64,000 nucleotides of DNA from Lithobates sylvaticus. Its lineage: Eukaryota > Chordata > Amphibia > Anura > Ranidae. The notes under the pieces were generated by a model. The model was not told the DNA's origin. It searched no databases and was given only the letters and a program-made list of their open reading frames with translations. Numbering within the stretch: position 1 is the first letter of the stretch; every line of letters starts with the position of its first letter. Where the stretch lies: positions 629,572,995 through 629,636,994 of the forward strand of contig CM053028.1 in NCBI GenBank assembly GCA_028564925.1, written 5' to 3'. A program made the translations under genes and the position numbers. Shown here piece after piece: positions 12,019-21,600 of this stretch.

Positions 12019-12043
12019 GTCTCATTTCCCGGAAACCTGAGAC
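12019..12043. promoter_or_regulatory. 25-base palindrome upstream of gpW
   Basis: Arms GTCTCA and TGAGAC, 13-base spacer with a TTTCCCGGAAA core, ending 23 bases before the gpW start codon. It matches the site at 10,235-10,259 in arms, spacing and core, with only a few spacer differences. The Mor-like regulator gene ends about 30 bases further upstream. Confidence 0.6.
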
Positions 12044-12074
12044 GGATTCAGCCGACTCGCTTCTAGGTACCGGT

Positions 12075-12371
12075 TACACCGTTGCCCGACTGATGCCAGC
12101 GTGCGCGCCACAGCCTTGGCGTTGCGCCCGTTCCACAGCCGCAGCACTGCCGGCGTTCCTCTGCCTTGCCCACGGAAGACCGGGCGGGAATGTAGGCATC
12201 CTGGCCGGCGAACTCGCTGCGCAGCTGCTGCTGGACACGCTCAACAATGGCGGGGCTGCCTCGCAGCTCGACGGGTTACAGTTCGACCAGATAGTCGAAC
12301 ATGCGGTCCACGAGGTCTGGTGCGAAATCCGCTTCTGGCGTGGGCGGGGACTTGGCCGCGTCCGGTTGCAT
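12075..12371 (-). CDS. Prophage Mor-like helix-turn-helix regulator
   Basis: Minus-strand gene of about 100 codons, start at 12,371 (MQPDAAKSPPTPEADF). The N-terminal part (DLVDRMFDYLVEL) and the C-terminal helix-turn-helix text ending in GISRATV resemble the Mor/C family, whose members activate middle and late promoters in Mu-like phages. Finding it between terminase and gpW is unusual. It is the nearest regulator gene to the two 25-base palindromes. Could instead be a small packaging-associated HTH protein. Part of the broken prophage. Confidence 0.5.
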
Positions 12372-12399
12372 GAGGGCAGAGTGGTGTTGGTTTTGGAGG

Positions 12400-14511
12400 T
12401 CATGAGGGCTACCAGGAACGGGAGAAGCCGCCGTTTCGGCGAATGGGAGCTGCACGGCGCGGCGTGGGTCCGGAGCACGGGCAGGGGATGATGTAGGAGC
12501 AGGCGACGGTGCTGAAGCGGTGGCAGTCGCAGCGGCCGGAAGTGCGCCAGCGTGGTGGCAGTTCAGGGGGCTGAAGAGGTCGCGGGCTGGCTGCACCATC
12601 TGCTCGACATGCGACCAGCGCGCATCGGTGTACTTGTGCAGCCCTGGGCCATGGCCGCGTGGATGGGTAGTTGCGGCAGTCCAGGTCCTCATTGCGCTGG
12701 CGGCGCTTGACCCAGCGGTAGGCCTCGCGGCCCTGGACCTTGGCCAGGGATGCGCTGCTCGGCGGTCAGCTGCTCGAAGAACTCGCGCGGCAGGTCCTCG
12801 CTGAAGTGCACGCAACCCGGGCCGGCGTCCGTGATCGCCAGCTGGCCCAGCAGAGCAGATCTTGGCGTTGTCCACGCCCACCAGCCAGAGCTTGATGCCC
12901 ATGCTTGGACCTTCTGCCCGCGCCAGTCCAGGTTCCTGCATGCTGGCCGGCCCCACGATGGGCCGGTTGTCGTTGTTTGTCGCCCTTGATGGCGCGCAGG
13001 TTGGGCAGCATTGTGCTGGTGCGTGCGGACATAGTTGTAGACGGCCTGCGTCTGGTCGGACGAATCGATGCTGATGGCGCTCAGGCCAGGCTGCCACCGT
13101 GCCAGGCCTGGCGGTAGCGGGCGCTGCAGGTAAGCGGTCACGGGCGCCTGTCGCCTTCGCTGGAAGGATTGCCCTCGATGATGTGGCGGTCCACGATCCA
13201 GCTTTCCATGCCACGGCCCCATGCCCAGACGTTGATCTGCCACCAGGTGCGCTGCACGGTCCACGCCAGCCGCCAGCACCAGGCCACCCACGGGCACCGT
13301 GCCAGGGCGTAGGGCTCGGCGCGGGCCTGCAGCAACATGGTCGTCGGTGCCCTCCCCCTTGAGTTCCCAGGCCTGGCCCAGCGTCTCGTTGGTGAACGAG
13401 GTCATTGGGCCAGCATCGCCCTCCTGCAGGGCGCGGTGGGCCTTCTCGAATGTCCACGATGGACGCCCAGGTGCGCTGCGGGTGTACGCGGCCCAGAGGG
13501 GCACGCCCCAGAGTGCGTGGGGGCCTGCAGGGCGTGCCATCGGCAGTGCCGCCAGATGCGGTCGGCGCCGAAGCGGCGGCCAGAACGCCGGCACACCCAG
13601 GCGCCGTCAGCGGCCAGCCGCCGGGCAGGTACTCGGCCTGGCTGATGGACTCCCGGGCAGTGGGGGCACATGTGGGCACGGTCTCGGGCTTGCCGGCCTC
13701 CCATTTGAAGCCGTGCATGACCTCTTTGCCGCCCCAGGTCAGCGGGTGCTCGGCCTCGCAGCGCGGGCACTCGATAGGTAGTCGACCTCGTCATCGGAAT
13801 CCTCGCAGGCGCGGCTGACGTGGCACAGGCCCTTGATGCCGGGGCGTGCTGCCGCCGATGAACTTGGGGTAAGGAGCGCCTTCCAGCCGGCCCTTGGCCA
13901 AGGTGCCGGCGAGCCCGCCGACTTGTCCTTGCTGCCGCGATGGTCTGGTCGAAACGCAGTCCATTCATCCAGGATGGCCACGGCCACCGTGATCCGGCGG
14001 TAGGGCCCGCGCAGCCTTGCCGCCCGAGCAGGTGCAGCACGCTGTCGCGGAAAGGTTGTACTTGATGGTCTCCTCGACCCGGCTGCCCTGCTTGCGGGCC
14101 GCGATCACCGAAGGCACGCCGTCCTTGCTGTCCAGCAGGGGCTCGATCTCGGTCTTGACGAAGCTGTCACGGTCGTCGTCCGTAGGCTGCCACAGCGCCT
14201 GCTTGCGGCGGCGGTGCGCGATGTTTGTAGCAGAGAAGGCGGTAATCATCTTGGAGTAGCCGACGGGACGCGCTTGGACTTCTTGACGGCCAGTTCCTCG
14301 ATGCGGTCATCGGACATGAAGTCCAAGATCCCGATCTGAAACGGCCATGCCACCCAACCGCCCTTCTGGTGGCTGGATTCGCCGGCCAGCAGGAAGTGGT
14401 CGGTGCCCATTCGGACAGTGTTTGCGGTGCGTCGCCCGCAGGCTGGACAGGCCCAGCTGCGCGGCGGCCCTGGATGGCGGAAATCGCTTCTCTCGACAGG
14501 GGCGCGCTCAA
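12400..14511 (-). CDS. Prophage terminase large subunit, lambda gpA-like
   Basis: Minus-strand region of about 2.1 kb, start near 14,511. Seen in order: WVAWPFQIGILDFMSDDRIE, a TEIEPLLDS segment, VAILDEWTAFDQ-like text (the DE pair of the ATPase centre), a zinc-binding-like C-x-x-C segment, MTSFTNETLGQAWELKGEG, WQINVWAWGRGMESWIVD and HFSEDLPREFFEQLTAEQRI. This matches gpA-family terminases, which cut concatemers and pump DNA into the prohead. It follows the small subunit directly. Part of the broken prophage. Confidence 0.9.
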
Positions 14512-15056
14512 AATGCGGCCTCCTCGTCCAGCTCATCCTCGTCAGGAGCTCGGCCATGGCCGCCACGCGCTCTCCGATCAGCTTGGGACGTGACACGGAT
14601 CCACTCGTTTCGAGCATCGGCCAGCACGCGCAGCACCGTGACGCGGGCATCCTCGGGCAGATCCGGGCAGGCCTTGCGCAACTGGCCCTCGATCTGGTCC
14701 ATGCGGTCCACAAACCGCCGAGCTGGCCAGGCCCAGCACGTCCGCCAGGGCGCCGATGGGCGCGAATTCACCACGGGCGACGGCGTTTTTCAGGTCCTGG
14801 GCCTCGCGTGCGAGCGCGCAGCGCCCGCACGCTCTTGAACCAGGTCCAGCCCACCCAAAACCGGCCCCGGGGACGCACGGCCCGCCGCCTGGTCGCGCAG
14901 GCGCTCGCAGTAGCCCAGCAAGCCATTCGTGGCCCGTATCGCCCGGACGATCACGCCTTCGCTCACCAGCTGGCTCACGCGGGCCTCGCTGACACCGATC
15001 AAAGCAGCGAATTCTGCTTGCGAAATAGGAGCATCAAAGTAAGGCAGGACCTTCAC
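14500..15056 (-). CDS. Prophage terminase small subunit, Nu1-like
   Basis: Minus-strand gene, start at 15,056 (MKVLPYFDAPISQAEFAAL). The N-terminal GVSEARVSQLVSEGVI is a helix-turn-helix of the Nu1 type, which recognises the packaging site. Later text is RMDQIEGQLRKACPDLPED and an acidic tail (PDEDELDEEAAF). The position before gpA is as expected. Part of the broken prophage. Confidence 0.82.
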
Positions 15057-15139
15057 TTAACCCCTTAGGAAGGTTGCGCAACAGTCCGAGAGCGCGGCTC
15101 GAATTACCGCTTCCAAGGGGGCCAAAAAGGACCCGCGAT

Positions 15140-15642
15140 CCTGCTATTTTTTAAGCACATCGAGAGGGGCGCCGCCGCGCCGATGAGGGTGCGCACCGTC
15201 ATGCCGACACCCCCCTGACGCTCGCCCAGCAGGCATGCACTGCCGCCTCGTAGTCCGCGAACGCCCGCCGCAGGGCCCCCTGCCCCGCTCGCGCATCGCA
15301 CCAGTCGTCGTAGCCCGGCATGCCCAGGCTGGCCGCCATGCCCTCCGACGCCGCTGCGCGTGTCCGCCCAGTTGTCGGGCTGCTGCCCCTCTCCAGCCGC
15401 AGAGGCCAGCATCACCACGTCCCTCCAACGCTGCTTGCACGCACCCGCGCAGCAGGCTGGGGCAGGCCTTGCCATCCTTCGCCGCCAGCAGTCCACGCTG
15501 CGTGCTCAGCGGCAGCCAGCAGTTCCTCGGCGGTCACGTCGCCACGGGCGATGGCATCGGCCACGGCGTCGGCCACGTCCACCAACCGGGTGCGCCGATG
15601 CTCGGGAAGCTGCTGCAAGTGCCGTGGCGATAGCCAATCCAC
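15140..15642 (-). CDS. Prophage small proteins of unknown function
   Basis: Minus-strand stretch with one small gene near 15,215-15,642 (VDVADAVADAIARGDVTAEE, then SLGMPGYDDW-like and later acidic/aromatic text) and possibly a tiny one after it (MTVRTLIGAAAPL, start 15,201). No family is recognised. They lie between the replication gene and the terminase small subunit. Part of the broken prophage. Confidence 0.4.
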
Positions 15643-15659
15643 CGTTGCCCCCCCTGCAG

Positions 15660-16271
15660 GGGGGTTGGGGGGTATGTATTGGTTTTGGTTCTGGTTCTGG
15701 TTACCCGTGTCATCGCCGTGACGAGGCGTGACAACACCGTGACATCACCGTGACGTGGCGTGACATTGCCCGTATCACCACAAGCCAGTCCGTGCCATTG
15801 AGCGTGACACTGGTATCTGTCACAACGATCACATGCTGGCGGCCACAGGGCCATCAGCTCTGCCGCCTTGGCCTTGGCAGCGGGCACGACACCCAGAGCA
15901 CGAAGCGCAGAAAAGATAGCACTACGCCTAGCCCTACTGCGTTTCTGCCGCAGGTGCTCGTTGCTCTTGACCTCTTCGCGCCCCTCCCTGTGCTGGCGGA
16001 ACTGGGCCACAATCTGCTCGCACTTATCGTTCTGATATCGGCCATCAGGCAGCAACGTGAAGAACTCTGCCAGCACGAACTGCAAGGCATCGATCTCTTC
16101 CGGCGAACGACACAACAGGCGCCGCGCCAAGCGATCCATGTCCGAACCGTCCAATGCCCTCTTCCGTCTTGCAGTACATGTCACGCATGTCACGGTAGAT
16201 GGCACGCTCCAGCCGTGACAAATGCCGCGTCTCCGTGTCGAAGTGCCGATGTGGTGGGGATAGTGATTCAT
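15660..16271 (-). CDS. Prophage DUF1376 replication-associated protein
   Basis: Minus-strand gene with a start at 16,271 (MNHYPHHIG). The N-terminal domain has RHLSRLERAIYRDMRDMYC and ALQFVLAEFFTLLPDGRYQN, the usual pattern of DUF1376 proteins, which sit in phage replication modules in place of a lambda O-type initiator. The second half is rich in basic and Ala residues. The 3' third of the gene contains a phased array of CGTGAC repeats. Part of the broken prophage. Confidence 0.75.
15717..15808 (+). repeat. Phased CGTGAC repeat array inside the DUF1376 gene
   Basis: The hexamer CGTGAC occurs at 15,717, 15,727, 15,738, 15,749 and 15,759 (start positions), so at intervals of 10, 11, 11 and 10 bases, and again at 15,803. 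Further copies in the same gene are at 16,214 and, inverted, at 16,180 and 16,189. The regular spacing near one helical turn is what iterons of replication origins show; in lambda the origin also lies inside the initiator gene. Confidence 0.55.
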
Positions 16272-16279
16272 GCCTGCAC

Positions 16280-17336
16280 AACCTTCGATATCAATTCAGT
16301 CCGTCAACGTCGCCTGTTGCAGGCGGCAGCGCACAGGCTTGACCAGGCGATGGGGGCAGGGAGCAGGCCCGTGCCTCCACCTCCTCCACCCGCTTGGCCG
16401 CGACCGCGCATTGACCGTGCTGGCCACGCTGGAGATCTCCAGCCATTCGCCCCGTGCACTCGTTGTGGAAGTCCCGCAGCTCGCGCCGGTCAGGGCGGGG
16501 CTGCCCCCCGGCGGTGGGCCTCGGCCAGGCTGCTGTACAGCGTTCGTTGAGGCGCACCGCATGGCATTGCCAATGGCGGAAACGAATCCGCCTTGGTGTC
16601 ATGCGAGGTCACTGATGCGTGATGTGTTGCATGTCTATCTCTCCTGATATCAGCCGGGCCGTCAGCCTGACTGGCTTTCTTGAATGCGTCGTAGACGCGG
16701 CCACGGACCCAGCGAGGAACCAGCATCATCGATGCCCGAGCGCTTGCGCACCCCGTCCAGGCTGATGCGCGGCTTGTAGTTGCCACCGCGCACGAACATC
16801 AGCACCGGCCGCACATCTGCGCCGCCTGTGCCGGTCACCGCCCAGATGCCGGGCGGCAGATGATTGGATGCCCGCTTGTCGAACTCGCCACGCGCGGTGG
16901 CCCGCGCACCGCCGCGCAAGCGGCCATAGGCCACGATGTAGCGGATGCCCTTCCCGGCCCCATGAAGCGCGCGCCTTGCCGCCGCGCTGGTGCAGGGCCT
17001 GCATGCGCCCCTTGGTCATGTTGGCCGGTAGCCTTGCTCGCCGAAGGCCTGGAAGTAGGCAATCTGCTGTACCAGGGTCGAGCCCTTGAGGTTCCGCGCC
17101 CGTCATCGCTGCCCGGGTATGGCGTGGCCGGGATCGCGGTCTGGTAGCCATGGGCAAGATGCCTGCCGTGCGCAGGGCCTTCTCGCTACGCTTGTCACGG
17201 CGCCGGCCCCCATCCCTCCTGAGCGGCCAGGATCTGCTGCGGGTCCACGCCTTGCCGCCATGTAGGTAGGCGCCACCAGCGCATTGAGGTCTCCGGCGGT
17301 GGCCTTCTTCACCACCTGCACGGACTGCAGCACGTA
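16280..17336 (-). CDS. Prophage early-region proteins of unknown function
   Basis: Minus-strand coding text that I cannot place in a family. The best segment lies near 16,700-16,930: ASNHLPPGIWAVTGTGG, DVRPVLMFVRGGNYKPRISL. Further upstream is YFQAFGEQGY-like text and VQVVKKATAGDLNALVAPTY next to the gap. Downstream (16,280-16,600) at least one small gene is likely. These lie upstream of DUF1376, in the replication/recombination part of the prophage. Part of the broken prophage. Confidence 0.4.
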
Positions 17337-17536
17337 NNNNNNNNNNNNNNNNNNNNNNNNNNNNNNNNNNNNNNNNNNNNNNNNNNNNNNNNNNNNNNNN
17401 NNNNNNNNNNNNNNNNNNNNNNNNNNNNNNNNNNNNNNNNNNNNNNNNNNNNNNNNNNNNNNNNNNNNNNNNNNNNNNNNNNNNNNNNNNNNNNNNNNNN
17501 NNNNNNNNNNNNNNNNNNNNNNNNNNNNNNNNNNNN
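17337..17536. other. Scaffold gap of 200 N
   Basis: Exactly 200 undetermined bases, a conventional size for a join of unknown length. Any prophage repressor, integrase or right attachment site could be missing here, and the order of the flanking pieces depends on the scaffolding. Confidence 0.99.
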
Positions 17537-17864
17537 GCTGGCGTCAATTGAATCTTCCTCTGAAAGGAGCATAAAACCTAGAGTTCTTTTCTTTCTTTTA
17601 GGCCTCTGTTCCCCGGTTTGTTCCCCGGTCTACTGGACCCTAAACCAGATGAGCCTTTGCACAAAGATTTGCAAAATTACAACGTTTTAAACAAGTGACG
17701 CTGCCGTAGTAGCAGACTTCAACGATCGCTGACTGACGAGAGCTCGCTTGGTTGAAGCGACCTACTCACAAGGCACAAAGAAGTCACGCGATCACTTCAT
17801 GAACTAGCTCCGGGCTCATCTCCCGTGCCTTTGAAACCGGCAACAGCCCAACAAAGGTCATGGC
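17537..17864. other. Gap-edge region: start of a minus-strand gene and a tandem repeat
   Basis: On the minus strand a possible start codon at 17,572 opens MLLSEEDSIDAS and runs into the gap. At 17,607-17,629 the word TGTTCCCCGGT occurs twice in tandem. The rest, up to the first island gene, shows no gene that I can support. Confidence 0.4.
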
Positions 17865-18254
17865 ATGATGCACGCACCGGCAGATGTGTCTGGGTCGCAA
17901 GCTGCCCCCACAGTCTCGAGTACGGTCTTTGATCTCCATTTCATGAGCCTTGCGAATCAATTCACGAAACTAAAAGTTCTTGCCCAAGAGCTAGAAAATT
18001 CAGCAACTCAACTCTTGGACATTGCCCTCAATAATGACATCACCCCCGTGGTAGCCGTTGAACCCAACTGGCGAATAGGGCTCGTGTGCCTTGCCGCTCT
18101 TTCCAACAGGGACGAACTCTCCAGCCCTTTGCTGCCAAAAACAAAGATCTACCCTGTCGAAGATGCGGAGTGCATCCAGCTAAGCCGCAATGACTACACA
18201 AAATTGCGAGACCAGGGCAGTATCCAGATCAAAGTCTTCGATATTGTTCATTAG
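17865..18254 (+). CDS. Hypothetical protein, intact
   Basis: A clean 129-codon rightward frame, one of few unbroken genes here, opening with MMHAPADVSGSQ and ending in IQIKVFDIVH. The middle has a helical segment (ANQFTKLKVLAQELENSATQ) followed by more beta-like text with PNWRIGLVCLAALSN. No signal peptide or membrane segment is visible and I recognise no family. It precedes another unknown gene in the same direction. Base composition is clearly lower in GC than the prophage, as for the rest of the island. Confidence 0.6.
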   Translation: MMHAPADVSGSQAAPTVSSTVFDLHFMSLANQFTKLKVLAQELENSATQLLDIALNNDITPVVAVEPNWRIGLVCLAALSNRDELSSPLLPKTKIYPVEDAECIQLSRNDYTKLRDQGSIQIKVFDIVH

Positions 18255-18269
18255 GGGGAATAGGTTAAA

Positions 18270-19037
18270 AAGACATGTGATCTACAGACGGCTCATCAAA
18301 GGCAAAAAGCACATGGCTTAGATCAGTGGCAAACCGAATCTTTTGGCAAATCTCTCGTACCTCCTGTTTTATTCCCTTGCTTTACCGTTATCGACAGCCA
18401 GGGTGCTCGATGGGATGATCTCACCATTGAAGACTTTCGAAATCATGCCGGAATTCTTGTTCGACTTGGCAGCCTACGTTTGCAACAAACCGATGAAGTC
18501 AGGCTCCGTGATCTGCTGAGTCAACCAGAGGCCCCCAAAGCGCCGACACAAATGCCAGTCGCAGGAGATCATATATCTCCTCAGTTAGGACAATTGCTTC
18601 AAGTTTTCAATGAATTGCAAATCTGGATTGAAGAGAGACGACAAGATAATCCTCCCTTGCGTTCGGATGATGTCAAGAAGTGGCTGCATACACAGCTTGA
18701 GGCCAAAATTCAATTGACTGGAAAAGTTTGAAACTGCGTGATGTCGCAATCAAGCTGATATACCCACCCCAGGATGGTCAGAGGACCAAAAAGCGCAAGG
18801 CCTACAAAGATGGGCGGCCTGTCGTCTTGGATCAACTTGTCAAACAGCTGCAGGAAGATATCTCCCACGTTAGGCAGTTCAAGACTAGCAGCGATTATGA
18901 GAAACTGGCTTGTCAAACTACAGATTAAGGAATCTCCAACCGCTAGCAAGCTTGGCCAATTGATTACAGAGACTGACGCAAAGTCCATCTCCACCATCAT
19001 TCGTCTGACGCCGTCTCGGCGAGGCGGTCGCCGGTAA
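18270..19037 (+). CDS. Hypothetical island protein
   Basis: A rightward coding stretch of about 250 codons with one or two frame interruptions. The clearest part is 18,390-18,731, with DLTIEDFRNHAGILVRLGSL and a later helical part (LNELQIWIEERRQDNPPLR-like, DDVKKWLHTQLEAKIQL). It continues as RDVAIKLIYPPQDGQ and VVLDQLVKQLQEDISHVRQF and ends in a basic tail (RLTPSRRGGRR). The start is not clear. No family recognised; the charged, mostly helical nature without membrane segments suggests a soluble, possibly DNA-associated protein. It may form a pair with the gene just upstream. Confidence 0.5.
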
Positions 19038-19446
19038 AGCCAGGCAAGCATCTCTCCCAGAACTTCTCCTTATCAATGGCTTTTTTCAAGTCATTGATAG
19101 GCGCGCTCTAGCCGCACCGACACTCCCCCTAACTGACAGCCAGTTGCTTGTTTGGTGACGCTCCTTTTATGCCAAAAACCGCGTTTTGAGGATCGGTTGT
19201 AGCCGCTTTTGGCGTGGCGACGTTAGCCAAAGTAGCCAGTAGCCCAGGGGGTTCGCCACACAAAACCTCCTAGTCTGTGCCTGTTTTCGTCCTTGCACAA
19301 ACCCAGCAAAAAAGTCACGTAGGGTCAATGACTTATCGATGATGCTCTCCTCAGCCACATGGCCGACAAGCAAAAAGCGCAATCGACTGGCGTTTGGAGC
19401 CCCAGCAGCATGAAGCCTTGTTCAATTTATCGAGAAAGGTTTCTTT
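19038..19446. other. Island intergenic region with an inverted repeat
   Basis: About 400 bases without a gene that I can support. An inverted repeat TATCAATG (19,071-19,078) and CATTGATA (19,092-19,099) with a 13-base T-rich loop could be a terminator for the gene before it or an operator for the AlpA-type regulator after it. Confidence 0.45.
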
Positions 19447-19688
19447 ATGCACTCCCCCAATCGCACCGAATTTGCTCCCAATGCGGCGTGCCGCTTGAAG
19501 GACGTCATCCGCATCACGGGTCTGAGCCGCTCCACGATTTATGGCCGGATCAACAAAACGAGCTCTCAATTCGACCCGACCTTCCCAGGCCTTTCCCTCT
19601 CTACGGCGGTGCACAACTTCGTGGCGCCAAAGGCTGGCGTGTACATGAGATCAATGCGTGGCTGGATGCCCAGTCGACCAAGCAATAA
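19447..19688 (+). CDS. AlpA-family regulator
   Basis: Rightward gene of about 80 codons. The central part RLKDVIRITGLSRSTIYGRI is the MerR-like winged helix-turn-helix of AlpA proteins, followed by the usual RPFPLYG-like wing and a closing GWRVHEINAWLDAQSTKQ. AlpA regulators control excision or replication in P4-like satellites, PICI elements and islands such as CP4-57. It directly precedes the DUF3987 gene (12 bases), consistent with one transcript. One frame interruption lies in the wing. Confidence 0.85.
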
Positions 19689-19700
19689 GGAAGACGGAAG

Positions 19701-21218
19701 ATGTTTAATACTTCGCCACCCATCACCGATAACTACCCCGAGCGCAATACTTGCCGCCGCTTATTCTGGACGCTGTGAATGATGTGCGCCGCCTGACCCA
19801 AGCCGCTCTACTCCCTTGATCGCAGCCTCTGCGCTTTGCGCCATGGCAACCGCATGCCAGGGCTTGGCTGATGTGAAACGCCCTGGCCTTCCCGGGGTCA
19901 CGCCAATCTCCCTGTACTTCCTCACTCTCGCCGACTCGGGAGAGCGCAAAAAACTGCTGCGGACGGATTATTTTTCGAGCCCTCCGTCGCTTGGAAAAAA
20001 CCATGCGGCAGCAGTATGCCGAGGGTTCGGCCAATTTCGAATTGGATGAAAAAAAAAAAAAATCCGGCTCGCAAAAGTCCGAGGCTTGGAACGGCGACTG
20101 GAGAAGGAGTCCAAGGCCGGCCGTGACACCACAGCCACAGAAGGAGAATTGGGCCAGCTCATGCGAGCTGCTCCCCTACTCCCCGCCCGTATGCGCTTCA
20201 TGGTGTCTGACATCACCCAGGCGGCACTGTACTCGGAGTTGAGCCTCAACCCCTGCACTGCAGTTCTCCATTCGAACGAAGCGGCTGATTTGATCAAAGG
20301 CCCGCACCATGAGCAACTTCCCATGTTTAACAGAGCCTGGGATGGCCAAACATCGACATGGACCGCAAGGATCAGGCGATAGCCAATGGGTCGAAGGCGC
20401 GCGCCTGAGCACGGGCCTTGCTGTGCAGCCCATTTGTTGGAATTCCTCTGCGGCAAAGGGCGGCAACTACGCACGCGAGGTCGGCTATCTTGCTCGCACC
20501 CTCGTCGCCTTCCCAAATCCACGGCAGGTCAGCGGTTTGTCGACGGGAGTGACAACAGCGATTCGCTGCATCGGGCATTTTGACTTTCCAAATCCCAAGT
20601 TCACCAGCTTCTGCTGAAAGCCGTTGAGCGCCATCACAATGGCGAGGCCGGCGTGTTCTGATCTTTTGAGCCACAGGCAGCGCACTGCTGGGTGGACTTT
20701 CTTCAACCACATCGAGTCCCGCCTCGATCCGCAATTCGGTCGCCTGTCACCCATCAAGGACTTCGCCGCCAAAGCAGCGGAACACGCAGCGCGCATGGCC
20801 GCATTTTCGAAATGGCACAAGGCTATGCACAAACCATTTCGGAAGACTCTGTGCAGCGGGCTATTGCCATCATCGAATGGTACCTGCGGGAATTTGATCA
20901 CCTTGTTTGCGAAGTCCAATGAGGAAAAGAGCATCGAAAAACATGCGAGAGATTCTGGTATGGATGCATAGCAAGAGCCCTCTCACCGGATTCGGCGACC
21001 GGAGAACCTTCACCCGTCGTGAAATCCAACAATCCGGCCTCGCCCCGTGACCCGAATCTGTCAGCGTGGTATTGCAGTACCTTTTGACTCATGGACATAT
21101 ACAGTCAGTTTTTGGTAGCGATAAGGGATTCCAATTGAGCAACACCAACAATACCTTGTCCAAACTTGGAAAGCGTAAATTACTCCAAGGAATTTACCGA
21201 GAACCGAGGCCTCCTTAG
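19701..21218 (+). CDS. DUF3987 domain protein, likely island replication protein
   Basis: Rightward gene of about 500 codons, start at 19,701 (MFNTSPPITDNYPERN), stop at 21,218. Seen in order: PLIAASALCAMATACQGLAD and LYFLTLADSGERK (the DUF3987 N-terminal core), a coiled-coil part near 20,080 (LERRLEKESKAG), PARMRFMVSDITQAALYSEL, a SRLDPQFGRLSPIKDFAAKA segment, YAQTISEDSVQRAIAIIEWY and the C-terminal RRTFTRREIQQSGLAP. DUF3987 proteins are common in satellites and islands beside AlpA and often replace a primase-helicase. A run of 12 A near 20,048 and several frame interruptions are probably sequence error. Confidence 0.78.
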
Positions 21219-21600
21219 CTCAGACACTACTGGCCCTTCAAACGCTCTGTCATTTAGCGATTTAACTTATTAAAGCAAAACTTATACAACAAACACAATC
21301 AAATCAACAGAAAACCGATCATCAATCACTCTATTTAATACAGAATAAATAGGGAGTTTATATTATTGGCATTAATGTATTTAAAGATATATTAATCAAT
21401 AGCCAGCTTAGGCACCAATCAATATACAACTCCTTAGAGTGATAAAACACTATTCAACAAACCAATAACCACAAATCAACCAATCATCGCGAACAATCAA
21501 AGCCGCACACTATTCAGAATGATCCAAATGCAAGACTCGCATACTCATCTTTCAGCTCTCACTCAGGTGAGAACTTGCATGAAAGGGATTCACCATGAAA
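21219..21600. other. AT-rich intergenic region of the island
   Basis: Strongly AT-rich, with runs such as TTTATATTATTGG and many A/T tracts and no gene. Its position between the DUF3987 replication protein and the YagK/YfjJ-type gene makes it a plausible promoter region or replication origin, but I see no iteron-like repeat. Confidence 0.4.

Larger units (their letters stand above)
1..17572 (-). mobile_element. Tailed-phage prophage, lambda-like morphogenesis region, left end outside window
   Basis: Almost every recognisable gene here is a phage gene on the minus strand, in the classic late order when read right to left: terminase small and large subunits, gpW, portal, prohead protease with major capsid, cement protein, head-tail and tail proteins, tail tube, tail assembly chaperone, tape measure, tail-tip region. 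A DUF1376 replication gene lies at the upstream end. The element runs off the left edge and its right part is interrupted by a scaffold gap, so neither attachment site nor integrase is seen. Family: siphovirus-like, with lambda-type terminase and portal and a protease-capsid fusion. The copy is broken in tens of places. Because nearby housekeeping genes show the same kind of damage, much of it may be sequence error and the insertion could be recent; I cannot date it. Confidence 0.93.

Noticed and set aside
15645-15672. C6-TGCA-G6 inverted repeat as a terminator
   Set aside because: It lies inside the DUF1376 gene region, has no T tract on either strand and is built from homopolymers that are unreliable in this sequence.
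17607-17629. Tandem TGTTCCCCGGT as a phage attachment site
   Set aside because: Two adjacent short repeats are not the widely separated direct repeats expected at element ends, and no second copy was noticed elsewhere in the window.
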